From NCBI GenBank assembly GCA_003218935.1, contig QHPA01000108.1, forward strand, positions 1-6,814: a DNA stretch of 6,814 bases, written 5' to 3'. The first letter of the stretch is position 1; the number at the start of each line of letters is the position of its first letter. A program made the translations under genes and the position numbers. Of this stretch, positions 1 to 6,273 are shown piece after piece. The DNA is from Verrucomicrobiota bacterium. Lineage in GTDB: Bacteria; Verrucomicrobiota; Verrucomicrobiia; Limisphaerales; AV2. Below the pieces are notes generated by a model. The model had not been told where the DNA came from, did not search any database, and saw nothing but the letters and a program-made list of their open reading frames with translations.

Positions 1-731
1 GCGATGTTGAGATGGCTCAGAATTTTTACGCGTGAAACGATGGCCGGCTGAAACCGCTTCACTTGCGCGGGGACGGGAACCTCCTGCAACACGCCGTCGA
101 TGCGATAGCGAATGCGCAGTTCATCCTCGAACGGTTCGAGATGGATGTCCGAGGCGCGAAGCTCGATGGCGTCTTTCAACACCTGGTTGACGAACCGGAT
201 GATCGACGCGTCTTCGGCCGCGCTGTCCAGATTCGTGTCTTCCTTGTTTTCATCAACGACTTGAAATGGGGCTTCCTCGTCCAGCGTGTCGATGGTGTCC
301 GCGCCGACGCCGAGCCTCTTCTTCATTTCGCGCTCAATGGCCTCGGCGGGAGCAAGGACGGGCTTGAGCCGCAAGCCCGTCATGGTTTTGAGCGCGTCCA
401 GCCCCTGGGTCGCGAAGAGCCGGCTCGTCGCAACTTCGACGGCGCCGTTTGTTCGTCTTAGCGGAAGCAACTGCTCCTTGAGCAGGACGCGCGCAGGAAA
501 CAAAGAGAGAATCTGGCGATCCGGCTCGATCTCCTCCAACGCCGTGTAGGCCAGGTCATATTCCTTCGCAAACCACCGGAGGACACTTTCCTCTGATTTC
601 AGAGGCGTCTCCGAACCCTGGCGACACTGTCGTGCCAGGGTCTCCGCGTCCGCGGAGGACAGTTGCTTGGCTTCCACCATTCGGTCGAGCAACTGCTTCA
701 GAGCCGACGCCTGATTTTCCATCTCACTCAT
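1..731 (-). CDS. gspE: GspE/PilB-family secretion ATPase, N-terminal part (cut by window edge)
   Basis: The reverse strand reads MSEMENQASALKQLLDRM and stays open for 243 codons to the window edge. Residues about 10-140 resemble the MshEN/T2SSE N-terminal domain. Residues 175-243 match the N2 part of the ATPase core, seen as DASIIRFVNQVLKDAI, then RASDIHLEPFEDELRIRYRIDGVLQEV split around position 200. The last visible residues, SHLNI plus an Ala codon begun, enter the family's 'LNIAERR' segment. Walker A, the Asp box and Walker B would lie beyond the left edge and cannot be seen. Family members are cytoplasmic hexameric ATPases powering type II secretion or type IV pilus assembly. I cannot separate GspE from PilB with this fragment, so the symbol is provisional. 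ATG at 731 was chosen; an in-frame ATG at 722 (MENQ) is an alternative, and neither has a strong ribosome binding site. It follows the 775-1329 gene by 43 nt in the same direction, so the two may share a transcript. Confidence 0.9.
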   Translation of the reverse strand, partial: MSEMENQASALKQLLDRMVEAKQLSSADAETLARQCRQGSETPLKSEESVLRWFAKEYDLAYTALEEIEPDRQILSLFPARVLLKEQLLPLRRTNGAVEVATSRLFATQGLDALKTMTGLRLKPVLAPAEAIEREMKKRLGVGADTIDTLDEEAPFQVVDENKEDTNLDSAAEDASIIRFVNQVLKDAIELRASDIHLEPFEDELRIRYRIDGVLQEVPVPAQVKRFQPAIVSRVKILSHLNI

Positions 732-774
732 GAACTTGGTTCGTCGGTTTCAGTTGCATTCTCGCTGAGAAGTT

Positions 775-1329
775 CTACTGCAACAGCCCTATCAGAACTG
801 CGGCCGCTTCCTGTTTGACGGAAAGAACTTTCTTGAGTTCTTCCTGCGCGCTGGCCAGCTTGGCCTCTTTTTCTTTGCGGGCTTCGCGGAATTTCGCAAG
901 CTTCGCCTTTAGTTCATCCTTCGATGCATTCGCGTCGATGGCCTTTTGCAAATCCTCCGCTTCCGGACCAGGCCCGCCCCCGCGGAAACCACGTCCGCCA
1001 CCCTGGTTGTTTCCGCTGCCTTGCGCGTCATTGTTATTGTTCCCTCCGCCACGACGAGGACCCCGGCCGAACCCGCCACCGAAACCGACCTCACGCCGCG
1101 CGTCCATGACTTTCTCGATCAGAGGCTGAATGACCTTCCATTCGTCGTCGCTCGTGACCTCCAGCCGCCCACGGGCATCGTCCAACATGTTTTGACGGAA
1201 CTGCGCGGGATCGAAGTTTCCTCTGCCTGGTCGTGGCTGTTGCTGGTTTTGCGCTGCCAGGTGCGCGGCCCCAAAGAACGTTGCCAATACGACACCAGCA
1301 ACGGTTACCAAACGATTCAATGTCTTCAT
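775..1329 (-). CDS. Exported Gly/Arg/Asn-rich protein with C-terminal helical region, function unknown
   Basis: This encodes 184 aa starting MKTLNRLVTVAGVVLATFFG. The reading frame is open further upstream to 1542, but the ATG at 1329 is preferred. It begins a clear Sec signal peptide (residues 1-26, ending AAHLAAQ) and has AGGA at 1333-1336 upstream, although the spacing to the ATG is only 3 nt. After the signal comes a Pro/Gln segment, then an ordered stretch (about 40-80) with RLEVTSDDEWKVIQPLIEKV. A low-complexity block follows (about 82-121) with GFGRGPRRGGGNNNN and RGFRGGGPG. A charged helical, probably coiled-coil tail (125-184) ends QEAAAVLIGLLQ. The tail loosely recalls the CpxP/Spy/LTXXQ class of periplasmic helical proteins, but that is only an impression. 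No catalytic motif is visible. Its position 43 nt upstream of the secretion ATPase suggests co-transcription, not necessarily shared function. Confidence 0.85.
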   Translation of the reverse strand: MKTLNRLVTVAGVVLATFFGAAHLAAQNQQQPRPGRGNFDPAQFRQNMLDDARGRLEVTSDDEWKVIQPLIEKVMDARREVGFGGGFGRGPRRGGGNNNNDAQGSGNNQGGGRGFRGGGPGPEAEDLQKAIDANASKDELKAKLAKFREARKEKEAKLASAQEELKKVLSVKQEAAAVLIGLLQ

Positions 1330-1360
1330 AGTTCCTATTGTTTCAGAGTGTTGTGGTTGA

Positions 1361-1366
1361 ATTATC
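1361..1366 (-). promoter_or_regulatory. Possible -10 element for the 775-1329 gene
   Basis: Read on the minus strand this is GATAAT, one mismatch from the sigma-70 -10 consensus, inside a short AT-rich patch about 31 nt upstream of the chosen ATG. No recognisable -35 hexamer sits 16-18 nt further upstream, so this is a weak candidate based on position and sequence only. If real, it could drive both the exported RG-rich protein and the ATPase gene. Confidence 0.2.
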
Positions 1367-1491
1367 AAATACAGAGACGCGCTGTTGCGCGGTCCGCGTG
1401 CTGCACCGCGAAGCTGACGCAAGCAACGTGCCAGCCGACGCAAGACGCGATTTCCCAATAATACGGTGACAAAGCGCGCAGAATTTGCGCG

Positions 1492-1511
1492 GCGCAGGAG
1501 CTGTCCTGCGC
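1492..1511. repeat. Perfect 8-bp inverted repeat (hairpin)
   Basis: GCGCAGGA at 1492-1499 is the exact reverse complement of TCCTGCGC at 1504-1511, with a 4-nt loop, GCTG. No T-run follows on either strand, so it is not an intrinsic terminator. It could be a short extragenic palindromic element or a protein site, and its role is unknown. Confidence 0.6.
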
Positions 1512-1800
1512 AGGTCTTGCACGCGTCAGCACAATCCGGCAACGTTCATCGTACAAGCTACAACGGAAGCTAAAGATTGACCAAGTCCATTTCTCACAAA
1601 AATCTTGCCGCGGGAGCGCTTCAGAACAAAATCCGTATGAGCCTGTAACCCGATTACTCTCCCGCTGGTCTTTAGCACAGACGCTCGGTTTCAAGGCCCG
1701 GCCACACGAAGGAATAGCGAGTGCCTGTTAAACGACACCGAGAACGGGTCTCGCAGTGGTAATGTGGAAGCCAGCGCTGAGTTCCAAACGGCGAAAGTTT

Positions 1801-1830
1801 TGGACGTTCGACTCCAACCGTGAACGTCCA
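1801..1830. repeat. Perfect 9-bp inverted repeat with 12-nt spacer
   Basis: TGGACGTTC at 1801-1809 and GAACGTCCA at 1822-1830 are exact reverse complements. The arms lie about 115 nt upstream of the beta-propeller start. The layout could suit a dimeric regulator site or an RNA stem with a 12-nt loop. There is no direct evidence for either. Confidence 0.55.
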
Positions 1831-1865
1831 GACCCGCGGATAAGATAGAGATAACATAGAAATGA

Positions 1866-1877
1866 TACCAATTGGTA
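1866..1877. promoter_or_regulatory. 12-bp perfect palindrome, candidate operator
   Basis: TACCAATTGGTA at 1866-1877 is a perfect palindrome. Allowing a single bulged A at 1865, the symmetry extends to ATG (1862-1864) and CAT (1878-1880), giving 9-bp arms. It lies in the AT-rich patch about 70 nt before the GTG start of the beta-propeller gene, a typical place for an operator. Seen directly: the symmetry and position. Inferred: the regulatory role. Confidence 0.3.
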
Positions 1878-1945
1878 CATGCGCTGTCTTGCGGAGAACG
1901 TGTGACCCCTTCATCGCCATCGCTTTGTCGGCGTAGCCCTGAACC

Positions 1946-3352
1946 GTGAAGACCCAACCTTGCCCGCTCCTGATGCGTGCGTATCGTGCGGCGCTTACAA
2001 TTCTATCGCTCGGCCCTTTGGTCGCGCGCTCAGCTTCGACCTCCACGGACCAGAACTGGCCGCAATGGCGTGGGCCGTTTGCCAACGGTGTCGCTCCGCA
2101 CGGGAACCCACCGCTCATCTGGAGCGAGACAAACAACGTGAAGTGGAAGGTGAGAATTCCCGGTAGCGGCTCGGCCTCACCCATCGTTTGGGAAAACCTG
2201 GTCTTTCTCCAAACAGCGATTGCGACAGGCAAAAAGGTTAAACCGCCTGCTGAAAAGTCTCAGTCGCCACCGGTCGCTGCAGATGCGCAGGCGGAAAATC
2301 CGAAGGGGCGCCCCCGCGGCGGCGGCATGATGCGTCCGGAGAAGCCGAGCGAGTTTTATCAGTTCGTTCTGCTTTGCCTTGACCGGCAGACTGGAAAAAT
2401 GCTCTGGCAGAAAGTCGCTCGCGAAGAGGTGCCTCACGAAGGACATCGCGCCAACGACGGCAGCTTCGTTTCCGCCTCGCCCGTGACGGATGGCAAGCAC
2501 GTCTTCGCCTATTTCGGCTCGCGCGGCCTGCACTGCTACGACCGGCAGGGAAACTTGGAGTGGGAAAAAGACTTTGGCCGGATGCAGACCAAGATGTCCT
2601 TCGGCGAAGGCAGTTCGCCGGCCCTGTTCGGCAGCACTATCGTCATCAACTGGGATCATGAGGGAGATGACTTCATCGTGGCTCTGGACAAGGAGACGGG
2701 TAAGGAACTCTGGCGACAACCGCGCGATGAGGAGACTTCCTGGGCGACGCCACTCATCGTGCAGCATGGAGGCCAAACGCAAGTTGTCACCGCCGCCACG
2801 CGCAAAATTCGCTGCTACGACCTGGCTTCTGGAAAGTTGATTTGGGAATGCGCAGGGTTGAGGCCGAATGCGATTCCGAGTCCTGTCGCGAGGGACGGGA
2901 CGGTTTACGCGACGAGCGGATTTCGTGGCAACGCGTTGCTCGCAATTCGCCTTGGTCGCACAGGGGATCTCACCGGCACAGACGCCATCGCATGGAGCTA
3001 TAACAAAAGCACGCCCTACGTGCCGTCGCCCCTGCTCTACGGCAACAATCTCTACTTCTACGCGAATAATAACGGGATACTCTCCTGCTTTGATGTCAAG
3101 ACCGGCCACGCCCTGATCGACGCCGAACGAATTGAGGAGTTGCAGGGCGTATTTGCCTCGCCAGTCGGCGCGAGTGGCCGCGTTTATCTCGTCGGCCGCA
3201 ACGGCGTGACCGTTGTCATCAAGCAGTCCGACCAACTGGAAAAGCTGGCGACGAACCGGCTGGATGAGAAATTCGATGCGTCGCCGGCCGTGGTGGACAG
3301 GGAACTGTTTCTGCGGGGCCATGAATATCTTTATTGCATCGCGGAGAAGTGA
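1946..3352 (+). CDS. Exported PQQ-like beta-propeller repeat protein (BamB-type fold)
   Basis: This encodes 468 aa from a GTG start at 1946. An in-frame TGA at 1940-1942 sits just before it, so the protein cannot start earlier. The ATG at 1973 (MRAYRAALTILSLGPL) is an equally reasonable start, and neither has a Shine-Dalgarno sequence. Residues 10-30 form a Sec-type signal peptide. The mature protein opens with NWPQWRGPFANGV and SPIVWENLVFLQTAI, then carries repeated PQQ-type blade motifs: LCLDRQTGKMLWQ (143-155), CYDRQGNLEWEKDF (197-210), VALDKETGKELWRQ (245-258), CYDLASGKLIWEC (290-302) and CFDVKTGHALIDAE (381-394). It ends with a closing strand, YLYCIAEK. A Pro/Ala/Arg-Gly-rich loop (about 95-136, including KGRPRGGGMM) interrupts the first blade. 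There is no sign of the catalytic or haem-binding features of quinoprotein dehydrogenases, so a binding or scaffold role in the envelope is more likely than PQQ enzymology. Confidence 0.93.
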   Translation: MKTQPCPLLMRAYRAALTILSLGPLVARSASTSTDQNWPQWRGPFANGVAPHGNPPLIWSETNNVKWKVRIPGSGSASPIVWENLVFLQTAIATGKKVKPPAEKSQSPPVAADAQAENPKGRPRGGGMMRPEKPSEFYQFVLLCLDRQTGKMLWQKVAREEVPHEGHRANDGSFVSASPVTDGKHVFAYFGSRGLHCYDRQGNLEWEKDFGRMQTKMSFGEGSSPALFGSTIVINWDHEGDDFIVALDKETGKELWRQPRDEETSWATPLIVQHGGQTQVVTAATRKIRCYDLASGKLIWECAGLRPNAIPSPVARDGTVYATSGFRGNALLAIRLGRTGDLTGTDAIAWSYNKSTPYVPSPLLYGNNLYFYANNNGILSCFDVKTGHALIDAERIEELQGVFASPVGASGRVYLVGRNGVTVVIKQSDQLEKLATNRLDEKFDASPAVVDRELFLRGHEYLYCIAEK

Positions 3353-3423
3353 ACGAGTCGCGCGAACCAAATCCATTTGTATCCACATTTGAGTTATCAA
3401 CGAAAACCAGACAAGTCCAAAGC

Positions 3424-3428
3424 AAAGG
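3424..3428 (+). promoter_or_regulatory. Ribosome binding site deciding the 3434 start
   Basis: AAAGG ends 5 nt before the ATG at 3434. The frame is open back to a TTG at 3377, but that upstream start lacks such a site and would put 19 polar residues before the signal peptide. Confidence 0.5.
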
Positions 3429-3433
3429 TTCCC

Positions 3434-4144
3434 ATGAAAAGAAAAGTTCTGTTAAGCACAATGGTCGTGCTGGCGGGATCGCTGCTCGCGGCGGATTCGA
3501 GAGATGAAGTCAAGAGCGCAGCCAGAAAGCTCGCCGAGAAAGACAACTATAGTTGGAAAACAACCGTCGAAACCGGCGGCAATTTCCGTCCCGGCCCCAG
3601 CGAAGGCAAAATGGAGAAGGGTGGTTATACTGTCCTGTCAATGTCCTTTCGTGACAATACCACAGAAGCCGTAATGAAGGGCGACAAAGGCGTCATCAAG
3701 ACCCCTGACGAAGGGTGGAAGTCCCTGGAGGAGGCGGCGGCAGATGACGGAGGTGGCCAGCCCAATCCAGGGAGGTTCATCGCCCGCATGTTGCGAAACT
3801 TCAAGGTCCCGGCGGCGCAGGCCGAAGACCTCTCCGGCAAAGTCAAAGACCTCAAGTCGGCAGACGGCGTTTACTCCGGCGATTTGACCGAAGAAGGCGC
3901 GAAGTCGCTGCTCACGTTCGGACCACCGCGCGGCGGAAACGCACCCGAGGTCAGCGGTGCCAAAGGCTCCGTCAAATTCTGGGTCAAAGATGGAGCGCTC
4001 TCCAAAATCCAATTCAACGTGCAGGGGAAATTATCGTTTAACGGCAACGACCGGGATGTGGACCGGACCACCACCGTCGAGATCAAAGATGTCGGCTCGA
4101 CGAAGGTGGACGTGCCCGAAGACGCAAAGAAGAAGCTGTCCTGA
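3434..4144 (+). CDS. Exported protein of unknown function, 236 aa
   Basis: It starts MKRKVLLSTMVVLAGSLLAADSRDE: a basic start, a hydrophobic core and a likely cleavage after Ala19 or Ala20, so it is probably periplasmic. The mature part begins with a charged helix (DEVKSAARKLAEKDNYSW, 23-41). It then alternates short polar strands (for example GGYTVLSMSF, 63-72, and EAVMKGDKGVI, 79-88) with a helix around RFIARMLRNF (114-123). The second half has GVYSGDLTEEGAKSLLTFG, KGSVKFWVKDGALSKIQFNVQG and RTTTVEIKDVGSTKVDVPEDAKKKL. The late strand-rich part with 'KFWVKDG..SK..F' suggests a LolA/LppX-like half-barrel that could bind a lipid or other hydrophobic molecule, but this is speculation from pattern alone. 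I recall similar proteins only as uncharacterised verrucomicrobial ones. It follows the beta-propeller gene by 81 nt and precedes the dioxygenase by 98 nt. Confidence 0.88.
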   Translation: MKRKVLLSTMVVLAGSLLAADSRDEVKSAARKLAEKDNYSWKTTVETGGNFRPGPSEGKMEKGGYTVLSMSFRDNTTEAVMKGDKGVIKTPDEGWKSLEEAAADDGGGQPNPGRFIARMLRNFKVPAAQAEDLSGKVKDLKSADGVYSGDLTEEGAKSLLTFGPPRGGNAPEVSGAKGSVKFWVKDGALSKIQFNVQGKLSFNGNDRDVDRTTTVEIKDVGSTKVDVPEDAKKKLS

Positions 4145-4242
4145 GTTCTGCGTTTCATGCTGGCGGGTGGCAATTCTCGTTCGACGGTTTTTGTCCGTTA
4201 AAAAAGCGTGCCGGTCAGTCACAAATACTGTTTGATCTCAAC

Positions 4243-4902
4243 ATGAACTCACAAACCCTGTTCCAGAATCGTCGGCGCTTCATCCGCAGGTTAAGTCTCG
4301 GAGCCGCGCTTTTCACCGTTCCCGGACTCTTCGCTGATGAACTCGTGGGCACGCCGCGCCAGACGGAAGGGCCGTTCTATCCCGACCACCTGCCGCTCGA
4401 CACCGATAACGATCTCATCATCGTCAATGATGGCATCACGCCGGCCTTTGGCGACATCACCCACCTCAGCGGACGGATTCTGGACGCGCGCGGCGAGCCG
4501 ATTCGCAACGCGCTCGTGGAAATCTGGCAGGTGGACAACAACGGCGTGTATCTGCACAGCAAAGACACTCATGCAGCCCGCGATAAGAATTTCCAGGGCT
4601 TCGGACGCTTCCTGACCGGCTCGACGGGTGAATACTACTTTCGCACCATCAAGCCAGTCGCTTACCCGGGTCGGACGGCGCACATTCATTTCGCGCTGAA
4701 AATGAAGGGCCGCGAGAAGTGGACAACGCAGTGCTACATCAAAGGCGAGCCACTGAACGAGAAAGACGGTATCTACAAGAGCATCGAGGATCCAAAGGCG
4801 CGCGCCACGGTGACCATTGACTTCGCGCCCATGAGAGGTTCGCTCATCGGCGAGCTTGCCGCCAGGTTCGACATTGTGATGGGCTTCACCCCGGAAGCGT
4901 GA
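4243..4902 (+). CDS. Tat-exported intradiol ring-cleavage dioxygenase (protocatechuate 3,4-dioxygenase-like)
   Basis: This encodes 219 aa. The N-terminus NRRRFIRRLSLGAALF (9-24) is a good twin-arginine signal (R-R-x-F-I-R followed by a modest hydrophobic stretch), with processing probable near residue 31. The mature part opens with TPRQTEGPFYP, typical of the family. The four non-haem Fe(III) ligands expected from protocatechuate 3,4-dioxygenase are all present: Tyr103 (NNGVY), Tyr141 (VAYPGR), His147 and His149 (AHIHF). An Arg at 144, three residues before the first His, matches the conserved active-site Arg of that enzyme. The family inserts O2 between the two hydroxyls of a catechol to give a cis,cis-muconate. 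The substrate here is unknown, and the loop between Tyr141 and His147 is shorter than in protocatechuate enzymes. No strong ribosome binding site precedes the ATG. Folded export with iron already bound would explain use of Tat. Confidence 0.93.
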   Translation: MNSQTLFQNRRRFIRRLSLGAALFTVPGLFADELVGTPRQTEGPFYPDHLPLDTDNDLIIVNDGITPAFGDITHLSGRILDARGEPIRNALVEIWQVDNNGVYLHSKDTHAARDKNFQGFGRFLTGSTGEYYFRTIKPVAYPGRTAHIHFALKMKGREKWTTQCYIKGEPLNEKDGIYKSIEDPKARATVTIDFAPMRGSLIGELAARFDIVMGFTPEA

Positions 4903-5009
4903 TGAAAAATATCTTCAATCCAATGTTCCCGCCAAAAGCGACCACGCATCCTTCTTACGTTCGACGCGCCGCCTTACGATCCACGCAGGACCGTTAACCT
5001 TGAAGACCC

Positions 5010-5071
5010 GGCAGCGATCAAATGAGAACCCTGCCCGCATCATAGTGCGGTCGCCGCAGCGATAAGCTGCC
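5010..5071 (+). other. Leader region with alternative hairpins before the hydrolase gene
   Basis: Several short perfect stems overlap here. CCGCA (5035-5039) pairs with TGCGG (5046-5050). The same TGCGG pairs with CCGCA at 5054-5058. GCAGC (5056-5060) pairs with GCTGC (5066-5070), and GGCAGC (5010-5015) pairs with GCTGCC (5066-5071). They cannot all form at once, as in an attenuator or riboregulator, but stems of 5-6 bp in GC-rich DNA also arise by chance. No known riboswitch was recognised. The rest of the 230-nt gap between the dioxygenase stop and the hydrolase start shows no supported gene. Confidence 0.25.
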
Positions 5072-5120
5072 CACTCAGCCACGTTGACGCGACTTTGCAC
5101 TTCTCAAACCAAAACAAATG

Positions 5121-5126
5121 AAAGGA
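5121..5126 (+). promoter_or_regulatory. Ribosome binding site deciding the 5133 start
   Basis: AAAGGA lies 6 nt before the ATG at 5133. An in-frame ATG at 5118 overlaps this site and has no Shine-Dalgarno of its own, so 5133 is the better start. Confidence 0.65.
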
Positions 5127-5132
5127 TCGATC

Positions 5133-5936
5133 ATGAACCGATTGACGACGTTCGTTGTCGCCGCCCTGGTGAGCGCTGTCACTACTCAGGCCCAGGATTG
5201 GGCGAAAGTCCGACTCGAAAAATCGCCCCGCCATTTAGAATGGGTGAAGGTTAAACACGGAGACCGCGAAGTGACTTGCTTCATCGCCTATCCCGAGGTG
5301 AAGGACAAGGCCACCGCCGTGGTCGTGATTCACGAAATATTCGGTCTCTCCGATTGGGTGCGTGGCGTGACTGATCAACTGGCTGAATCCGGTTACATCG
5401 CCATCGCGCCCGACCTGCTCTCGGGCATTGCGCCCGGCGGGGGCGGCACGGTCGAACTCGGCAGTGGCGACGCCATTCGCAAGGCCATCTCATCCCTGCC
5501 TGCGGAACAGGTCACCGCCGACTTGAACGCCGTGGTGGACTATGTCGCGAGCTTGCCTGCCTGCAACGGCAAGGTGGCCGTCGGCGGATTTTGCTGGGGC
5601 GGAGGCCAGACATTTCGTCTCGCGACCAACAACAAGAACATTAAAGCCGCATTCGCGTTCTACGGCACCGGCCCGGAAAAGGCGGAGGACATCGCCCGCA
5701 TCAACTGTCCGGTGTATGGATTTTACGGCGGAAACGACAAACGCGTGAACTCGACGATTCCAAGGTCGGAAGAGCTAATGAAAAAGGCGGGCAAGACGTA
5801 TGAGCCAAAAATCTACGACGGCGCCGGCCACGGCTTCATGCGCGCCGGTGAAGACCCCGGTGACAAGAATGAAGCGAACAAAAAGGCCCGCGACGAAGCC
5901 TGGAAGCGACTCAAGGACTCGCTGAAAAAGATTTGA
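5133..5936 (+). CDS. Exported dienelactone hydrolase family protein
   Basis: This encodes 267 aa from the ATG at 5133 (272 if the ATG at 5118 is used). MNRLTTFVVAALVSAVTTQA is a Sec signal peptide with cleavage expected after Ala20. The mature enzyme is an alpha/beta hydrolase of the dienelactone hydrolase type. The nucleophile elbow GGFCWGGG carries Cys154. The acid is Asp202 in YGGNDKRVN, and the base is His233 in GAGHGFM. The strand-loop VVVIHEIFGL includes Glu68, equivalent to the Glu that holds the nucleophile Cys in the classic enzyme. All catalytic parts are therefore intact. The classic reaction opens a dienelactone to maleylacetate in the modified ortho-cleavage pathway, but family members have varied substrates and I cannot assign one here. 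It lies 230 nt downstream of the intradiol dioxygenase on the same strand, which fits a shared catabolic theme. Its extracytoplasmic location is unusual compared with the cytoplasmic textbook enzymes. Confidence 0.93.
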   Translation: MNRLTTFVVAALVSAVTTQAQDWAKVRLEKSPRHLEWVKVKHGDREVTCFIAYPEVKDKATAVVVIHEIFGLSDWVRGVTDQLAESGYIAIAPDLLSGIAPGGGGTVELGSGDAIRKAISSLPAEQVTADLNAVVDYVASLPACNGKVAVGGFCWGGGQTFRLATNNKNIKAAFAFYGTGPEKAEDIARINCPVYGFYGGNDKRVNSTIPRSEELMKKAGKTYEPKIYDGAGHGFMRAGEDPGDKNEANKKARDEAWKRLKDSLKKI

Positions 5937-6273
5937 AAAGCCGCGCCGCGTACGGTACGGGTCGTGGCGCAGCTCCGAAGTTCGCAGAAGCGACCGTTGC
6001 GGCCTTGATTGCGAAGCTCCTCGCTCCGCTGGTTACGGCAAATCTCGCGCCAGCTGAACCAGACACCCCAAAGGGCTTCGTCTCCAGCACCAAGCTGCCG
6101 CGCAGCCTGCTTCTTTCATTTATGGGTTGGGTCCCTGCCCATCGGGATGAGCGCAACCCTGCAGATTGTAACTTTTTCGTTTCATCCAGCGTCTTCACCC
6201 AAGTCGTCTCAGCGTTTCCTATCGAAATGCGTACCTTGGAAGACGACAAACTATGAACTAACCAAAACAGCCT
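5937..6273. other. 337-nt gap without a supported gene; hairpins present
   Basis: Frames of about 110 codons are open on both strands (5933-6256 plus, 5911-6249 minus), both from TTG starts. Neither has a Shine-Dalgarno, signal peptide or recognisable motif, and open frames on both strands are expected in GC-rich DNA. Seven nt after the hydrolase stop, a stem pairs 5943-5950 with 5963-5970 (8 bp with one G-U). Another, GCTGC/GCAGC at 6094-6106, is followed loosely by a T-rich tract (TTCTTTCATTT) and could be a weak terminator. At 6122-6159 ATGGG/CCCAT and GGGTTG/CAACCC overlap as competing stems. Confidence 0.4.

Larger units (their letters stand above)
1330..1945. other. Divergent intergenic region with inverted repeats, no supported gene
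   Basis: This 616-nt stretch separates the minus-strand pair from the plus-strand run. Open frames exist on the minus strand, but their translations are rich in Arg, Cys, Trp and His and show no family resemblance, so none is called. I saw no tRNA or other RNA gene. The region holds several perfect inverted repeats (1492-1511, 1739-1753, 1801-1830 and the palindrome at 1866-1877), the strongest of which are listed separately. An AT-rich patch at about 1838-1866 could hold the promoter of the beta-propeller gene, but no convincing -35/-10 pair was found. Confidence 0.6.

Noticed and set aside
1672..2232. A 186-codon minus-strand frame running into the beta-propeller gene
   Set aside because: The translation is rich in Arg, Cys, Trp and His, shows no family resemblance, and overlaps the start of a clearly real gene on the other strand.
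2177..3400. A 407-codon minus-strand frame
   Set aside because: It is the antisense shadow of the beta-propeller gene, whose repeated blade motifs are unmistakable on the plus strand.
4180..4206. A possible terminator after the 236-aa gene (ACGG, TTTTTGT, CCGT, then A-rich)
   Set aside because: The stem is only 4 bp and the T-run is in the loop, not after the stem, on either strand.
4902..4997. A 31-codon frame (MKNIFNPMF...) whose ATG overlaps the dioxygenase stop as TGATG, suggesting translational coupling
   Set aside because: It is very short, its composition is unremarkable, and it has no recognisable feature. The overlap alone is weak evidence.
1944..5038. The shared string TGAAGACCC at about 1947 and 5001, as a possible repeated leader element
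   Set aside because: Only 9 bases match and the flanking sequence diverges, so chance is the simpler explanation.
5020..5100. A tRNA-like stretch on the minus strand (GTGGCTGAGTGG, like a tRNA-Ser/Leu D-arm, then GGGTTC)
   Set aside because: The supposed anticodon stem closes on a 3-nt loop, the T-loop does not fit GTTCRANNC, and no acceptor stem could be found.
5094..5116. A TTGACG hexamer before the hydrolase gene as a -35 element
   Set aside because: No acceptable -10 lies 16-18 nt downstream, and the start codon would be too close.
5933..6256. A 107-codon plus-strand frame starting with TTG that overlaps the hydrolase stop codon, and a similar minus-strand frame at 5911-6249
   Set aside because: No ribosome binding site, signal peptide or motif. 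The two strands are open at once, as expected in GC-rich sequence.
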